From Bradyrhizobium daqingense (GTDB lineage Bacteria > Pseudomonadota > Alphaproteobacteria > Rhizobiales > Xanthobacteraceae), in contig NZ_CP088014.1 of assembly GCF_021044685.1 (NCBI RefSeq), positions 5,194,001-5,258,000 of the forward strand: a DNA stretch of 64,000 nt, given 5' to 3'. The translations under genes were made by a program, and so were the position numbers. The notes beneath the pieces are model-generated. The model was given only the letters and a program-made list of their open reading frames with translations, had not been told where the DNA came from and searched no databases. Of the stretch, positions 51,472-60,184 are shown one piece after another (position 1 is the first letter of the stretch; every line of letters begins with the position of its first letter).

Positions 51472-51483
51472 GTAGTCTTTGGG

Positions 51484-52722
51484 TTAGCGCGTCTGCGGCT
51501 CCAGCGTCACCGTGCAATCGCCCTGCCCTTGCGTCGCGACCACGATGTTGCCCGCGGGAGCGCCGAGGGCGATCGGCGCGGACGAGCCGCCGCCGGGCAT
51601 CTGCACGATCACGCTCGGGGAATCGGTGCGCGCTGTCGAACCCACGGTTGTCGGTTCGGCCTGGGCCACATTGCCGGAGGCATCACGCCGCATGACCTGG
51701 CAGTTCACCATGTTTCCACCAGCCGCAGCCATGCTTGATGACGAGGTGCTGCCGCCCATTTGGGCGCGGGCGCGCGAGGGATCACGAGGCACCTGGCTGA
51801 CGATGCGATGGGAGCGCGGCTCCACGATGACGACCTCGTCTTCCGTCGCGAAATATTCGTAGTCCCGATAGGCAGGCTCGATCGAGACGATCTCGGGCGG
51901 AAGCCGATGCAGCCGCACGCGCGAGGGAATCGTCTCGCCGACCCGGATCGAGATGTTCAGATTGCGCACCGGCTGCGCCAGCCGTGCGCGGCTGACCGTT
52001 TCGGAGATCCGGACCTGCTTCTCGCTCGTCACCTGGGCCTGCTGATTGACCTGCGTGTTGGTCTGCGTGGCCTGATTGGTCTGTGTGCTAGATGTGCCGG
52101 GTGCGGTCTGCGCATTGTTGGTGGGAGCTGTCCGGTTCGTGTCGGTGGCGGTGGCCGGCCTGTTATTCTGTTGCGCCGGTGGCTGTTGCTCGGCCGCATT
52201 GCGCGGCGGCTGGGCCTGGTTGCGCTCGTTCTGGTTGGCTGTGGCGCCAGTCCGCTCGTTCTGCTGGCCAGTCTTGGACTTCTCGGACTCGGCCGTTGAT
52301 TTCTGTGGCGCCGATTTGTCCTGCTTAGTCTCAGCACTGCTCTTGCTGTCGCGCCCCTGCTTCGTGCCCTCCGCCTCACGGTTGCGATCGCGCGAAGGCT
52401 CGCGGGAGTCTTGTGCCTGATCCCTCGTCTTTGGTTGGTTGCGCTCGGCAGAACTCGGTGACTGGCGTTTGTCGTCGCTCGCCTCCTGCTTGGCAGCGCC
52501 GCCCCTCTCTTCACGGCCTGGGCCCTGGAGTCGCTCTTGAGCGCCCTGGGCGCGCTCTTGAACACGTTCCTGGGCTCCGCCGCGCTGCGGCCCGGCGCCC
52601 TTCGCCGGTTCCTCAGTCCGCCGCGGTTCGTCCCTGCGCTCACCGGGTGCCTGGGCGTAAGCAACGCCGGAAGCAAGCATCAGTCCGATAGCTGCAGTCG
52701 ATAACATTAAGTGCCTGCGCAT
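51484..52722 (-). CDS. DUF1236 domain exported protein
   Basis: This 412-residue exported protein has a signal peptide (LMLSTAAIGLMLASGVAYAQA), a long Gln/Asn/Arg/Thr-rich low-complexity middle (about 25-235), then a folded C-terminal part. Within it 'LPPEIVSIEPAYRDYEYFATEDEVVIVEPRSHRIV' matches the DUF1236 pattern common in rhizobia. The function of DUF1236 is unknown; one or two such domains usually follow a variable linker. The polar middle could be a flexible cell-wall spacer. Confidence 0.82.
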   Translation of the reverse strand: MRRHLMLSTAAIGLMLASGVAYAQAPGERRDEPRRTEEPAKGAGPQRGGAQERVQERAQGAQERLQGPGREERGGAAKQEASDDKRQSPSSAERNQPKTRDQAQDSREPSRDRNREAEGTKQGRDSKSSAETKQDKSAPQKSTAESEKSKTGQQNERTGATANQNERNQAQPPRNAAEQQPPAQQNNRPATATDTNRTAPTNNAQTAPGTSSTQTNQATQTNTQVNQQAQVTSEKQVRISETVSRARLAQPVRNLNISIRVGETIPSRVRLHRLPPEIVSIEPAYRDYEYFATEDEVVIVEPRSHRIVSQVPRDPSRARAQMGGSTSSSSMAAAGGNMVNCQVMRRDASGNVAQAEPTTVGSTARTDSPSVIVQMPGGGSSAPIALGAPAGNIVVATQGQGDCTVTLEPQTR

Positions 52723-52811
52723 GTCCCTCTCCTCGAAATCACAACAACAGACGCGAACGTTCTGTGGGTGCGAAGGTTCCTGAGCAGGAACGCGGAGGGA
52801 TCAGGCCGGGT

Positions 52812-53195
52812 TCACATTGCGTCCTTCAGCGTGAGGCGGGCCGTGAATGTCACGGTGGTCTTGCCGACCAGCGCCATGCCTTCGACCTCGGCGCCACCGG
52901 CGGAATAGTGCCCCGAAAAGCCGCAGGTGACCTCGCGGCCGGCGAATGCGAGCGTCCTGCCGATGGCTTCAGTATGCTGATTGACAATCATGTCGCCGCG
53001 CCACTTGCCGTTCCGGAACGTGTAGCTGCCGGTGTAGTAAAAATAGCTGTCCCCACCCATGATGCGCCCGTCGCAGAGCATGACCACGCCCCTGGCCTGT
53101 CCGCGCTTGCCATCACGCATCTCGATGTCGAAGATGTAGAGGCCGTTGACGACCCCGGCCTCCGCGCCCGCCTCTGCTCCATCCCCGGCCGACAT
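52812..53195 (-). CDS. GrlR-family regulatory protein
   Basis: This 127-residue protein resembles GrlR, a small beta-barrel lipocalin-like regulator first known as a negative regulator of type III secretion. The diagnostic part is 'GVVMLCDGRIMGGDSYFYYTGSYTFRNGKWRGDM', near the GGDS-xYxYxGSY motif. No type III secretion genes or GrlA-like partner are in this window. ATG 53195 is used; GTG at VVNGLY is an alternative. It lies 31 bases after nadE on the same strand. Confidence 0.72.
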   Translation of the reverse strand: MSAGDGAEAGAEAGVVNGLYIFDIEMRDGKRGQARGVVMLCDGRIMGGDSYFYYTGSYTFRNGKWRGDMIVNQHTEAIGRTLAFAGREVTCGFSGHYSAGGAEVEGMALVGKTTVTFTARLTLKDAM

Positions 53196-53226
53196 CGCTC
53201 ATCTCCATGTCGATCCGCCGTCCCGA

Positions 53227-55260
53227 TCAGGTCGGCACGTTCCGTTCCAGATCCTCGAGCCACGCCGCGGCGCTCGCATCCGACGGCGCGCGCCAGTCGC
53301 CGCGCGGCGACAGCGAACCGCCGGCCGAGACTTTCGGCCCGTTCGGCATCGCCGAGCGTTTGAACTGGCTGAAGGCGAAGAAGCGGCGCAGGAATACTTC
53401 GAGCCAGCGCCGGATCTCGGCCAGCTCGTAAGCTTTGCGCCGATCGGTCGGGAAGGCCGGCGGCCACTCCCCTTTGGCGGCGTCCTTCCAGGCATGCTGC
53501 GCCATGAAGGCGATCTTGGACGGACGCATGCCGAAGCGCAACGTGTAGAACAGGTTGAAATCCTGCAGCTCGTAGGGACCGACGGCCGCTTCCGTGCTCT
53601 GCGGCTTCTCGCCGGCCTCCACCGGCACGAGTTCCGGCGAGATCTCGGCTGCCAGAATCGCGCCGAGCGTGCGGTTGACGTCGTCGCTGAACTGCTTGGA
53701 AGAGATCACCCAGCGGATCAGATGCTGGATCAGCGTCTTCGGCACGCCGGCATTGACGTTGTAATGCGCCATCTGGTCGCCGACCCCGTAGGTACACCAG
53801 CCGAGCGCGAGCTCGGAGAGATCACCGGTTCCGATGACGATGCCGCCATGATGGTTGGCGAGCCGGAACAGATAATCCGTGCGCAGGCCCGCTTGAACGT
53901 TCTCGAAGGTGACGTCGTAGACTTTCTCGCCCTTGCCGAAGGGATGGCCGATATCTTTGAGCATCTGCGTCGCGGTGGTGCGGATGTCGAGCTCCTGCCA
54001 GCTCGTCTGTAAGGCCTTCATCAACGCCAGCGCATGGGTCTTGCTCTCGCTGCCGGTGGCAAAGCCCGGCATGGTGTAGGTGAGGATGTTCTGGCGCGGC
54101 AGGCCGAGCAGGTCGACCGCCTTGGCGGCAACGATCAGAGCATGGGTGGAATCGAGCCCGCCCGAAACGCCGATCACGACGCGCTTGGTACCGGTGGCGC
54201 GCATGCGCTGCACGAGACCGGCGACCTGGATGTTGTAGGCCTCATAGCAATCCTGCTCGAGCAGGCTCTCGTCGCTCGGCACGAACGGAAAGCGCTCGAT
54301 CTTGCGCAGGAAGCCGATGTCATCAGCCGGCGGCTTCAGGGCGAATGTCACCTTGCGGAAAAACGCCTCGCGCTGCCGACGGTTGTCGTCGAAGGTGCCC
54401 ATCAACGCGCGCTCCTGCCTGAGCAGGTCGAGATCGATGTCGGCATAGGTGATCTGGCCGCCCTGGCGGAACCGCTCGCCCGCGGCCAGCAGCGCGCCGT
54501 TCTCGTAGATCGAGGTCTGGCCGTCCCAGGCGAGATCGGTGGTCGATTCGCCTGCCCCCGCAGCGGAATAGACGTAGGCTGCGAGACAGCGCGCCGATGT
54601 CGACTGGCACAGCAGCGCGCGCGAACGCGCCCGGCCGATCGTGATCGGGCTGCCCGAGAGGTTGATCAGCACGCTGGCGCCCGCGAGCGCGAGCTCGGAG
54701 GCGGGTGTCACCGGGATCCACATATCCTCGCAGATCTCGACGCCGATGGTGAGGCCCGGAACGTCCTCGGCCGAAAACAACAGATCGATACCGAACGGCG
54801 CGTGCAAGCCACCAAACGAGATCGTCTCGCCGGCGATGCCGGCGCCCGAGGCGAAGTGCCGCCCCTCGTAGAATTCGCGATAGGTCGGCAGATAGCTCTT
54901 TGGCACCACACCGAGGACGTTGCCGCGATGGATAACGACGGCGCAATTGTAGATGCGATTGCCAAAGCGCAGCGGCGCGCCGACCATCAGGACCGTCATC
55001 AGCGCCGATGAGGCCTCGACGATCGCCACGAGCCCGCGCTCGACCGCATCGAGCAGCGGATCCTGCTTGACGAGGTCTTCGATCGCGTAACCGGACAGGC
55101 ACAGCTCGGGAAACACGGCGACCGCCACCGATTGTTCGTGGCAGGCATTCGCCGCCGCCAGGATGGCCTCAGCATTCGCGGAGGGATCTGCCACATGGGA
55201 GGTGGTGACGCACGCCGCCACGCGCGCAAATCCATGGGCGTAGATCGAGTGAAAACTCAT
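53227..55260 (-). CDS. nadE: NAD+ synthase, glutamine-hydrolysing
   Basis: This enzyme makes NAD+ from deamido-NAD using ammonia released from glutamine. The N-terminal nitrilase-type amidase has the triad E52 (FPELCLSGY), K121 (PKSYLPTYREFYEGRHF) and C177 (GVEICEDMW), the same spacing as the M. tuberculosis enzyme. The C-terminal synthetase carries the PP-loop GVSGGLDSTHAL and 'GTGDLSELALGWCTYGVGDQM'. Length 677. ATG 55260 gives the expected start FHSIYAHGFARVAACV. It is in the same strand group as pncA. Confidence 0.96.
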   Translation of the reverse strand: MSFHSIYAHGFARVAACVTTSHVADPSANAEAILAAANACHEQSVAVAVFPELCLSGYAIEDLVKQDPLLDAVERGLVAIVEASSALMTVLMVGAPLRFGNRIYNCAVVIHRGNVLGVVPKSYLPTYREFYEGRHFASGAGIAGETISFGGLHAPFGIDLLFSAEDVPGLTIGVEICEDMWIPVTPASELALAGASVLINLSGSPITIGRARSRALLCQSTSARCLAAYVYSAAGAGESTTDLAWDGQTSIYENGALLAAGERFRQGGQITYADIDLDLLRQERALMGTFDDNRRQREAFFRKVTFALKPPADDIGFLRKIERFPFVPSDESLLEQDCYEAYNIQVAGLVQRMRATGTKRVVIGVSGGLDSTHALIVAAKAVDLLGLPRQNILTYTMPGFATGSESKTHALALMKALQTSWQELDIRTTATQMLKDIGHPFGKGEKVYDVTFENVQAGLRTDYLFRLANHHGGIVIGTGDLSELALGWCTYGVGDQMAHYNVNAGVPKTLIQHLIRWVISSKQFSDDVNRTLGAILAAEISPELVPVEAGEKPQSTEAAVGPYELQDFNLFYTLRFGMRPSKIAFMAQHAWKDAAKGEWPPAFPTDRRKAYELAEIRRWLEVFLRRFFAFSQFKRSAMPNGPKVSAGGSLSPRGDWRAPSDASAAAWLEDLERNVPT

Positions 55261-55394
55261 CGAGCGCAGTACCTTTGATCTTGTCGCGGCCGCAGCCGCC
55301 CCTTCGACGTCATATGTAACCCATCGACCCGGCCCCGTGCAGGCCATCCGCCGTCATGCATAACGGACTTGCATGGCCGCCCGGCGCCCGCACG

Positions 55395-56513
55395 TCAGGC
55401 GCTGCGGGCCAGAACTCCAGACAGGTCGCCGCGCAGCCATTCGGCGATCCGGGGCCAGGCATGAGCGTGGGTCCGCGCTCCCATGAACAGGCCGAGATGA
55501 TTGCTCGGCTCGGACGCCGCCGCAATGAAGGGCGGCGGCGTGCCCACGAGACCGGCGGTGGCGAGCGCCTGCGCGGCCGGCACGACGTCGTCGTCCAGTC
55601 CGGCCAGCAGGAAGATCGGCACCTTGACGTCCTTGAGGTCGACGGTGCGGCCGAGCGCGACGAATGCGCCGCCGGCGATCCGGTTCTCCCGGAAGATCCA
55701 ATTGACGATCTGAAGATAATAGGTGCCCGGCAGATCGAGCGTTTCGGTATTCCAGCGATCGAAACGGGCGAGCAGCGCGGCGCCCTCCTCGTCCGAAATA
55801 TCCCTCTGCAACGCCGCCTCGATGTCGTCGCAGCTTGGCGTCTTCGACCACAGACGCAGCATCTCCTCGCCGCTGACATTGCCGCCGCCGCGCGCGACGA
55901 GCTGGTCGTAGACCAGGTCGGGGGCGTTGCGGGTGAGCCGCGACAATGACGACTCGATCGAGAGGTCGACCGGGGCCCCGACCAAGACCAGGCGCCGCAC
56001 CTTGGCCGGAAAGCGCGCCGCGTAGAGCAGCGACAGCCAGCCGCCCTGGCACAGGCCGACGAGATCGACTGGCGCACCGATCTCGTCGACGGCGACGTTG
56101 AGATCGGAGAGGTAATTGTCGATCGAGAGATAGCGCATGTCGGGCGAAGCTGATCGCCACTCCGTAAGATAGACCCGGTCGATGCCCCTGGCTTGGAGCG
56201 ACTGCACCACGCTGTGGCCGGGCGCGAAGTCGGCGACCAGGGCCCGGTGCAGCGCATAAGGTGCACAGACCAGCGCCGGCTGGCCGGAGCGCGTCCGCGT
56301 GCAATCGCGCAGCCGCATGGTCGCAAGCTCCAGTGCGACGGCGTTCGGCGTGGTCCAGGGCAGATTGCTCTCATCCTGCTCCACTGGTGCACCGCGATCG
56401 AGCCACCAGAAGCAGGCGTCCATGGCTAGCCGCGCGGCTGCAAACGGCCACAGCAGTGGGTCATCGGGGGGGTGCCCGGGTCCGTGCGACTGTTTGCTGG
56501 TCTTGTCCGCCAT
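55395..56513 (-). CDS. PhaC-like alpha/beta hydrolase (short PHA-synthase relative)
   Basis: The 372-residue protein has the PHA-synthase-type lipase box with a Cys nucleophile (GLCQGG, C155), 'LTEWRSASPDMRYLSIDNYLSDLNVAVDEIG', the acid region 'PIFLLAGLDDDVVP' and the His in 'SNHLGLFMGA'. This pattern fits class III-like PhaC relatives, but it lacks the long N-terminal region of class I enzymes and no PhaE partner is near. It may process short hydroxyacyl polymers or CoA esters instead of storage polymer. It follows pncA by 16 bases. Confidence 0.8.
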   Translation of the reverse strand: MADKTSKQSHGPGHPPDDPLLWPFAAARLAMDACFWWLDRGAPVEQDESNLPWTTPNAVALELATMRLRDCTRTRSGQPALVCAPYALHRALVADFAPGHSVVQSLQARGIDRVYLTEWRSASPDMRYLSIDNYLSDLNVAVDEIGAPVDLVGLCQGGWLSLLYAARFPAKVRRLVLVGAPVDLSIESSLSRLTRNAPDLVYDQLVARGGGNVSGEEMLRLWSKTPSCDDIEAALQRDISDEEGAALLARFDRWNTETLDLPGTYYLQIVNWIFRENRIAGGAFVALGRTVDLKDVKVPIFLLAGLDDDVVPAAQALATAGLVGTPPPFIAAASEPSNHLGLFMGARTHAHAWPRIAEWLRGDLSGVLARSA

Positions 56514-56529
56514 GGCTATCTCGATCTCC

Positions 56530-57156
56530 TCACAGGAACGCTTCGAGGCCGATCACCGAAATGCCGAGCTCCCTGAAACTGCGATGAGCCGCGGCCACAG
56601 AGCCATCGAGGTCGATGCCGCGGCAGGCATCCTCGATGACGGCAACCTCGAAGCCTGCCTTGCGGGCGTCCTCCGCCGAGAAGCGGACGCAGAAATCCAG
56701 CGCCAGGCCGGCGACGAAGACGGTCTTCAGCTCGCGCTCGCGCAAATATCCGAGCAGGCCCGTCGGCGTCCTCTTGTCGTTCTCGAACAATGCCGAATAG
56801 GAATCGATGCCGCGGCGAAAGCCCTTGCGGACCACGAGATTCGCCCTGTCGACGTCGATTTCCCGGTGGAATTCGGCGCCCGCGGTGCCCTGCACGCAAT
56901 GCGTCGGCCACAGCACCTGGGTGCCATAGTCGAGCTCGATGGTCTGGAACGGCTGCTTGCCCGCATGGTTCGGCGCGAACGAGACGTGGTCACTTGGATG
57001 CCAGTCCTGGGTCAGCACCACATTGGTGAATTTTTGGGCGATTCGGTTGATGGCGGGGACGACCTTCTCGCCGCCGGGAACGGCGAGCGCTCCACCGGTG
57101 CAGAAATCGTTCTGCACGTCGATGATCAGCAGCACGTCGCGGTCGGAAATCTTCAT
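56530..57156 (-). CDS. pncA: Nicotinamidase
   Basis: This enzyme converts nicotinamide to nicotinic acid for NAD salvage. Catalytic residues are D13 (IIDVQNDF), K111 (VRKGF) and C156 (LDFCV); metal ligands sit in DWHPSDH (D51, H53, with H57 or downstream His). Length 208 fits PncA. With nadE three genes away, NAD salvage steps are grouped here. Confidence 0.94.
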   Translation of the reverse strand: MKISDRDVLLIIDVQNDFCTGGALAVPGGEKVVPAINRIAQKFTNVVLTQDWHPSDHVSFAPNHAGKQPFQTIELDYGTQVLWPTHCVQGTAGAEFHREIDVDRANLVVRKGFRRGIDSYSALFENDKRTPTGLLGYLRERELKTVFVAGLALDFCVRFSAEDARKAGFEVAVIEDACRGIDLDGSVAAAHRSFRELGISVIGLEAFL

Positions 57157-57424
57157 CGTTTTCTTTCCATCTGCGGCGGGACGGCGCTAGTCACCGCGCG
57201 CTCCCTTAGTGTCGGCCTTCCCGCGCTGTCGCGCAACCGCTGGCCGGTGCGAAAAGCTGCGCGAATTGGTCACCGGACGAGCTGTCGGGATGCAACGGTT
57301 TGATGTCGTCCGTGTTGACTAGCCGCACCCAAGGACGGATTCTGAAAGCCGTTCGCAATTTGCGATCGGAGAAAGCGGAGGAAGCGGTTCCCGCAGCCGG
57401 CAAAGCTGCGGCAGCCATATCGCC

Positions 57425-58411
57425 ATGACCATCGGCAAGACAGAACAGATGCTTCTCGCCGATATCGGCGGCACCAACGCGCGCTTCGCGCTGAGCCAGG
57501 TCGACTCCAGCGGCTGCGATCCGGCCGGACCAATCGACTATGTGAAGGTCGCCGACTTCCCAACCGTCCGGGAAGCCATCGTCGATGTCCTCGCACGCCG
57601 GGCCGGTGGTCAAACGCCCCGACGAGCCGTGCTGGCGGTTGCGGGGCCCGTGACCAACAATCGCTGCGTCATGACCAACAGTCCCTGGGTCATCGACGGC
57701 AACGAGCTGCAACCCACTCTCGGTTTCGACAGCGTCCACGTGCTCAACGATTTCGAGGTGGTGGCCTGGTCCCTGCCCGCCTTGCAGCCTGCCGACCTGA
57801 TCCCGCTCGGTGGACAGGATGGCCTGCCTGGAGAACCCCTCCTCGTGGTCGGCCCGGGCACCGGTTTTGGCGTATCCTGTCTGGTCGAGCGCCATGGCGC
57901 GCGGCTGGCGGTGGTGACGGAGGCCGGTCACGCGACCCTGCCGGCGGAGAACGAGCGCGAAGAACGCTTGATCGCCTGTCTGCGCAAGCGCCTCGGCCAT
58001 GTCTCGATCGAACGCGGCGCGCTCTCGGGTTCCGGCCTGCAAAGTCTCTACGAGGCTCTGGCCGAGGTCGACGGCACCCAGGTGCCGCATCGCGATCCCG
58101 CCGCCATCACCAAAGCCGCGCTGGAGGGCAGCTGCCCGATCAGCCGCGCGACGCTCGACATGTTCTGCGCCATCCTCGGCTCGGTCGCCGGCAATCTCGC
58201 GGTGACCTTTGGCGCCCGCGGCGGTGTCTATATTGCCGGTGGAATCGCGCCGCGTTTTCCGGAATTCCTCGCGGCCTCCGCCTTCCGCGCACGCTTCGAG
58301 GCCAAGGGGCGCTTCCAGGATTACTTGCGCAACATTCCGACCCGGCTGGTCATCAAGCCGGATGCGAGCTTCGTCGGGCTCAAGATGTTCGCCGAGCACA
58401 ATGCGAATTGA
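57425..58411 (+). CDS. glk: Glucokinase
   Basis: This 328-residue ATP-dependent kinase phosphorylates glucose at C6. It has the proteobacterial Glk phosphate motif LLADIGGTNARFAL, 'VAGPVTNNRCVMTNSPWVID', 'LLVVGPGTGFGVSCLV' (adenosine/phosphate 2) and 'EAGHATLPAENEREE'. The short ATG is preceded by a 7-bp hairpin (CCGCAGC / GCTGCGG, 57,391-57,411) 13 bases upstream and no strong ribosome site, so translation may be modest. Confidence 0.94.
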   Translation: MTIGKTEQMLLADIGGTNARFALSQVDSSGCDPAGPIDYVKVADFPTVREAIVDVLARRAGGQTPRRAVLAVAGPVTNNRCVMTNSPWVIDGNELQPTLGFDSVHVLNDFEVVAWSLPALQPADLIPLGGQDGLPGEPLLVVGPGTGFGVSCLVERHGARLAVVTEAGHATLPAENEREERLIACLRKRLGHVSIERGALSGSGLQSLYEALAEVDGTQVPHRDPAAITKAALEGSCPISRATLDMFCAILGSVAGNLAVTFGARGGVYIAGGIAPRFPEFLAASAFRARFEAKGRFQDYLRNIPTRLVIKPDASFVGLKMFAEHNAN

Positions 58412-58553
58412 GCGACGGCGTCGGTTTCCGCCGGTTCCACAATTCACAACTGATTAAGGTATCCGCGTGGTTCCGCGCAGGATCTGCTTGCCTGGTTGTT
58501 CCCGATGCGAAACACTCCTGCCCGGTGTGTGGCGTAGTTGCGGGGGGCGTGAC

Positions 58554-58922
58554 ATGCGTAAGCAGGATTTGGGTTTCGACTATCACCGCTATCACCGCCT
58601 GCTGACCGAGGCGGATAACGAGGACAAGCGGCTGGCCTTGATCGAGCTCTTGATCGAGGAGAAGGCGAAGGACCGGCTGGCGGCCCAGCGCGCCTCGGAT
58701 CGTGCCGCCATGACCGCGCAGACCATTGCTACAGTGTTGAAGAACGGCCGATACCGCGACCTCGCGCTCCTCACGCGCGGTCCTGCCGCTGATTCCAGTG
58801 CGGCGACTTCGCCGTCACCCAGCGCGGCGACTTCGCCGTCACCCAGTGCGGCGTCTTCGCCGTCGCTCAGTGCGGCGTCTTCGCCGGTGCTTCCGGAAAC
58901 ATCGAATCGATCATTGCCTTGA
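58554..58922 (+). CDS. Hypothetical protein with C-terminal octapeptide repeats
   Basis: The 122-residue product has a helical N-terminal region (about 1-75, 'DKRLALIELLIEEKAKDRLAAQRASDRAAM') and a low-complexity C-terminus of four 8-residue repeats (SAATSPSP, SAATSPSP, SAASSPSL, SAASSPVL). The repeats come from a 24-bp tandem array that overlaps the end of the response regulator gene on the other strand. A GGGGGG run precedes ATG 58554. Function unknown. Confidence 0.6.
   Translation: MRKQDLGFDYHRYHRLLTEADNEDKRLALIELLIEEKAKDRLAAQRASDRAAMTAQTIATVLKNGRYRDLALLTRGPAADSSAATSPSPSAATSPSPSAASSPSLSAASSPVLPETSNRSLP
58797..58892. repeat. Four tandem 24-bp repeats
   Basis: Units at 58,797, 58,821, 58,845 and 58,869 share AGYGCGGCGWCTTCGCCG; the first two differ at one base and later ones diverge more. 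Unit 4 contains the last codons of the response regulator gene on the minus strand (GAAGCACCGGCGAAGACGCC), so the array seems to have grown outward from that gene's 3' end. Confidence 0.85.
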
Positions 58923-59244
58923 GCTGATCCATGGCGATCGGCTTGCGCAGGATGGGCCTGCGCCGGAGCAAGGACGGCAGCAGCTCCGGGCCGTAACCCG
59001 TGGCGAACAGGAACGGCTTGCCGCGGCGCTCGATCAGGTCGGCGACGGGATCGACATAGACGCCCATCAGGTTGATGTCGAGGATGGCCAGATCGTATTG
59101 CGCGGTCATGGCGAAGGCGCTGGCGTCGCGCACGTTGTCCGCTTCCGCGACAACGTGGTGGCCGAGTTCCTCCACCATGTCGGCGATCATCATCCGGATC
59201 AACGCCTCGTCTTCGACCAGGAAAACGGAGAGTCCGTCCGCCAT
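58867..59244 (-). CDS. Single-domain response regulator (CheY-like receiver)
   Basis: This 125-residue receiver has acidic pair E11/D12 (VEDEAL), phospho-acceptor D56 (LAILDINL), T82 (FATGY) and K101-P102 (LRKPI). No output domain follows, so it is likely a phospho-relay or protein-interaction module, as are many stand-alone alphaproteobacterial receivers. Its 3' end overlaps the previous plus-strand gene by 56 bases within the 24-bp repeat array. No kinase gene is adjacent. Confidence 0.9.
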   Translation of the reverse strand: MADGLSVFLVEDEALIRMMIADMVEELGHHVVAEADNVRDASAFAMTAQYDLAILDINLMGVYVDPVADLIERRGKPFLFATGYGPELLPSLLRRRPILRKPIAMDQLKAMIDSMFPEAPAKTPH

Positions 59245-59356
59245 ATCAACCCCACAGTCAGCCTTACCAAGCTAACCATAACCGAATTGCGGAGAGGATA
59301 CACGATTTCGTGGCGAGCTCCGTTAATTCAGACGCGCCCGATCCGATTCAACTTGA

Positions 59357-60184
59357 TTAATCCAATCCGCGCTCGTGGCTCAGGCGCACCATCTCCTGGA
59401 TGAAGACCTGCTTCTGCTTGTCGTCGAGGCTCGAAAAGAGCGGCTCGGCCGCGTCGGCGACGTTGCGCTGGTCCGCAGCCCGGTCAATCAGGAACTGGGA
59501 CTCATTGCGCATCTGCTCGATGATGTCGTCGGGCGGATCGCGCTTGGCGCGGGCAACCCGCAGGTTGAGCCGCTCCGCACCATTGTGCCCCAGGTAGTGC
59601 ATGGCGCTCGAGAAGCCGTACCAGTGCTTCTCCTGATCGGGCGTGAGGTTCAGCTCGGTCTTGATCCTCTCGATATAGGCATCGCTGTTGGCGACGATCT
59701 GCTCCGCGGTCTGCTGCGGTGCGCCGGGCTGGGTCAGGACCGTGACACCCTGATTGTCTTTATTATCCTTGCTGTCTTTATTGTCCTTGCCGCCCGGCGG
59801 GGCGTTCTTGGCCTCCTTGGTCGCCTTGGCGCCCTTGCTTGCCTTGGCGCTCTTGGCATCCTTGTCCTTGCCGGCCGGCTGCTTTGAGTCCTTCGCGTCC
59901 TTGCTGGCCTCCCTGTTGGGCTCCTTGGGCGGTGGCGCCTGATTGGGACTGTTGCCGACGCCGAGCACGCCGGTGAAGACGCCCACCACGCCGCCGATGG
60001 CGCCGCCGAGCACGCCGCCGACCGGACCTGCCGCCTTGTTTCCTGCCGCCGCCCCCTCCTGAACGCCTTTGACCAGACCTTGGGCATTCGCCACCGCGGC
60101 CGTGCCGAGCAGCAGCGCGAGTACCGATCCCAGCGCAAACCATCGTCGCAGGTGAAGCCGCGCTCGCAGCGCCGGTTTGATCAT
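59357..60184 (-). CDS. Periplasmic LTXXQ (Spy/CpxP-like) protein with Lys-rich linker
   Basis: The 275-residue product starts with a signal peptide (ALGSVLALLLGTAAVANAQ) and has a Gly-rich glycine-zipper-like stretch ('AAGPVGGVLGGAIGGVVGVFTG'). A Lys/Asp/Ala-rich repetitive linker (about 90-150) follows, then a helical domain with 'LNLTPDQEKHW' and 'LDDKQKQVFIQEM', the two LTXXQ-type repeats. Spy/CpxP relatives bind unfolded periplasmic proteins; that function is inferred. ATG 60184 is preferred to ATG 60196 because GGAG lies 8 bases before it. Confidence 0.75.
   Translation of the reverse strand: MIKPALRARLHLRRWFALGSVLALLLGTAAVANAQGLVKGVQEGAAAGNKAAGPVGGVLGGAIGGVVGVFTGVLGVGNSPNQAPPPKEPNREASKDAKDSKQPAGKDKDAKSAKASKGAKATKEAKNAPPGGKDNKDSKDNKDNQGVTVLTQPGAPQQTAEQIVANSDAYIERIKTELNLTPDQEKHWYGFSSAMHYLGHNGAERLNLRVARAKRDPPDDIIEQMRNESQFLIDRAADQRNVADAAEPLFSSLDDKQKQVFIQEMVRLSHERGLD

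Larger units (their letters stand above)
51038..51483. other. Intergenic region: promoter for ABC operon and two tandem terminators
   Basis: The left end must hold the promoter of the isomerase-ABC operon (minus). Bases 51,369-51,465 hold two strong hairpins with T-rich tails on the plus strand, yet no plus-strand gene precedes them. A 72-codon plus frame at 51,132-51,350 (contains GGHFHGHHPLIALHGVGG) has no ribosome site or known domain and is left uncalled. Confidence 0.5.

Noticed and set aside
58797..58892. Possible CRISPR array
   Set aside because: The 24-bp units are contiguous without spacers and lie within two coding frames.
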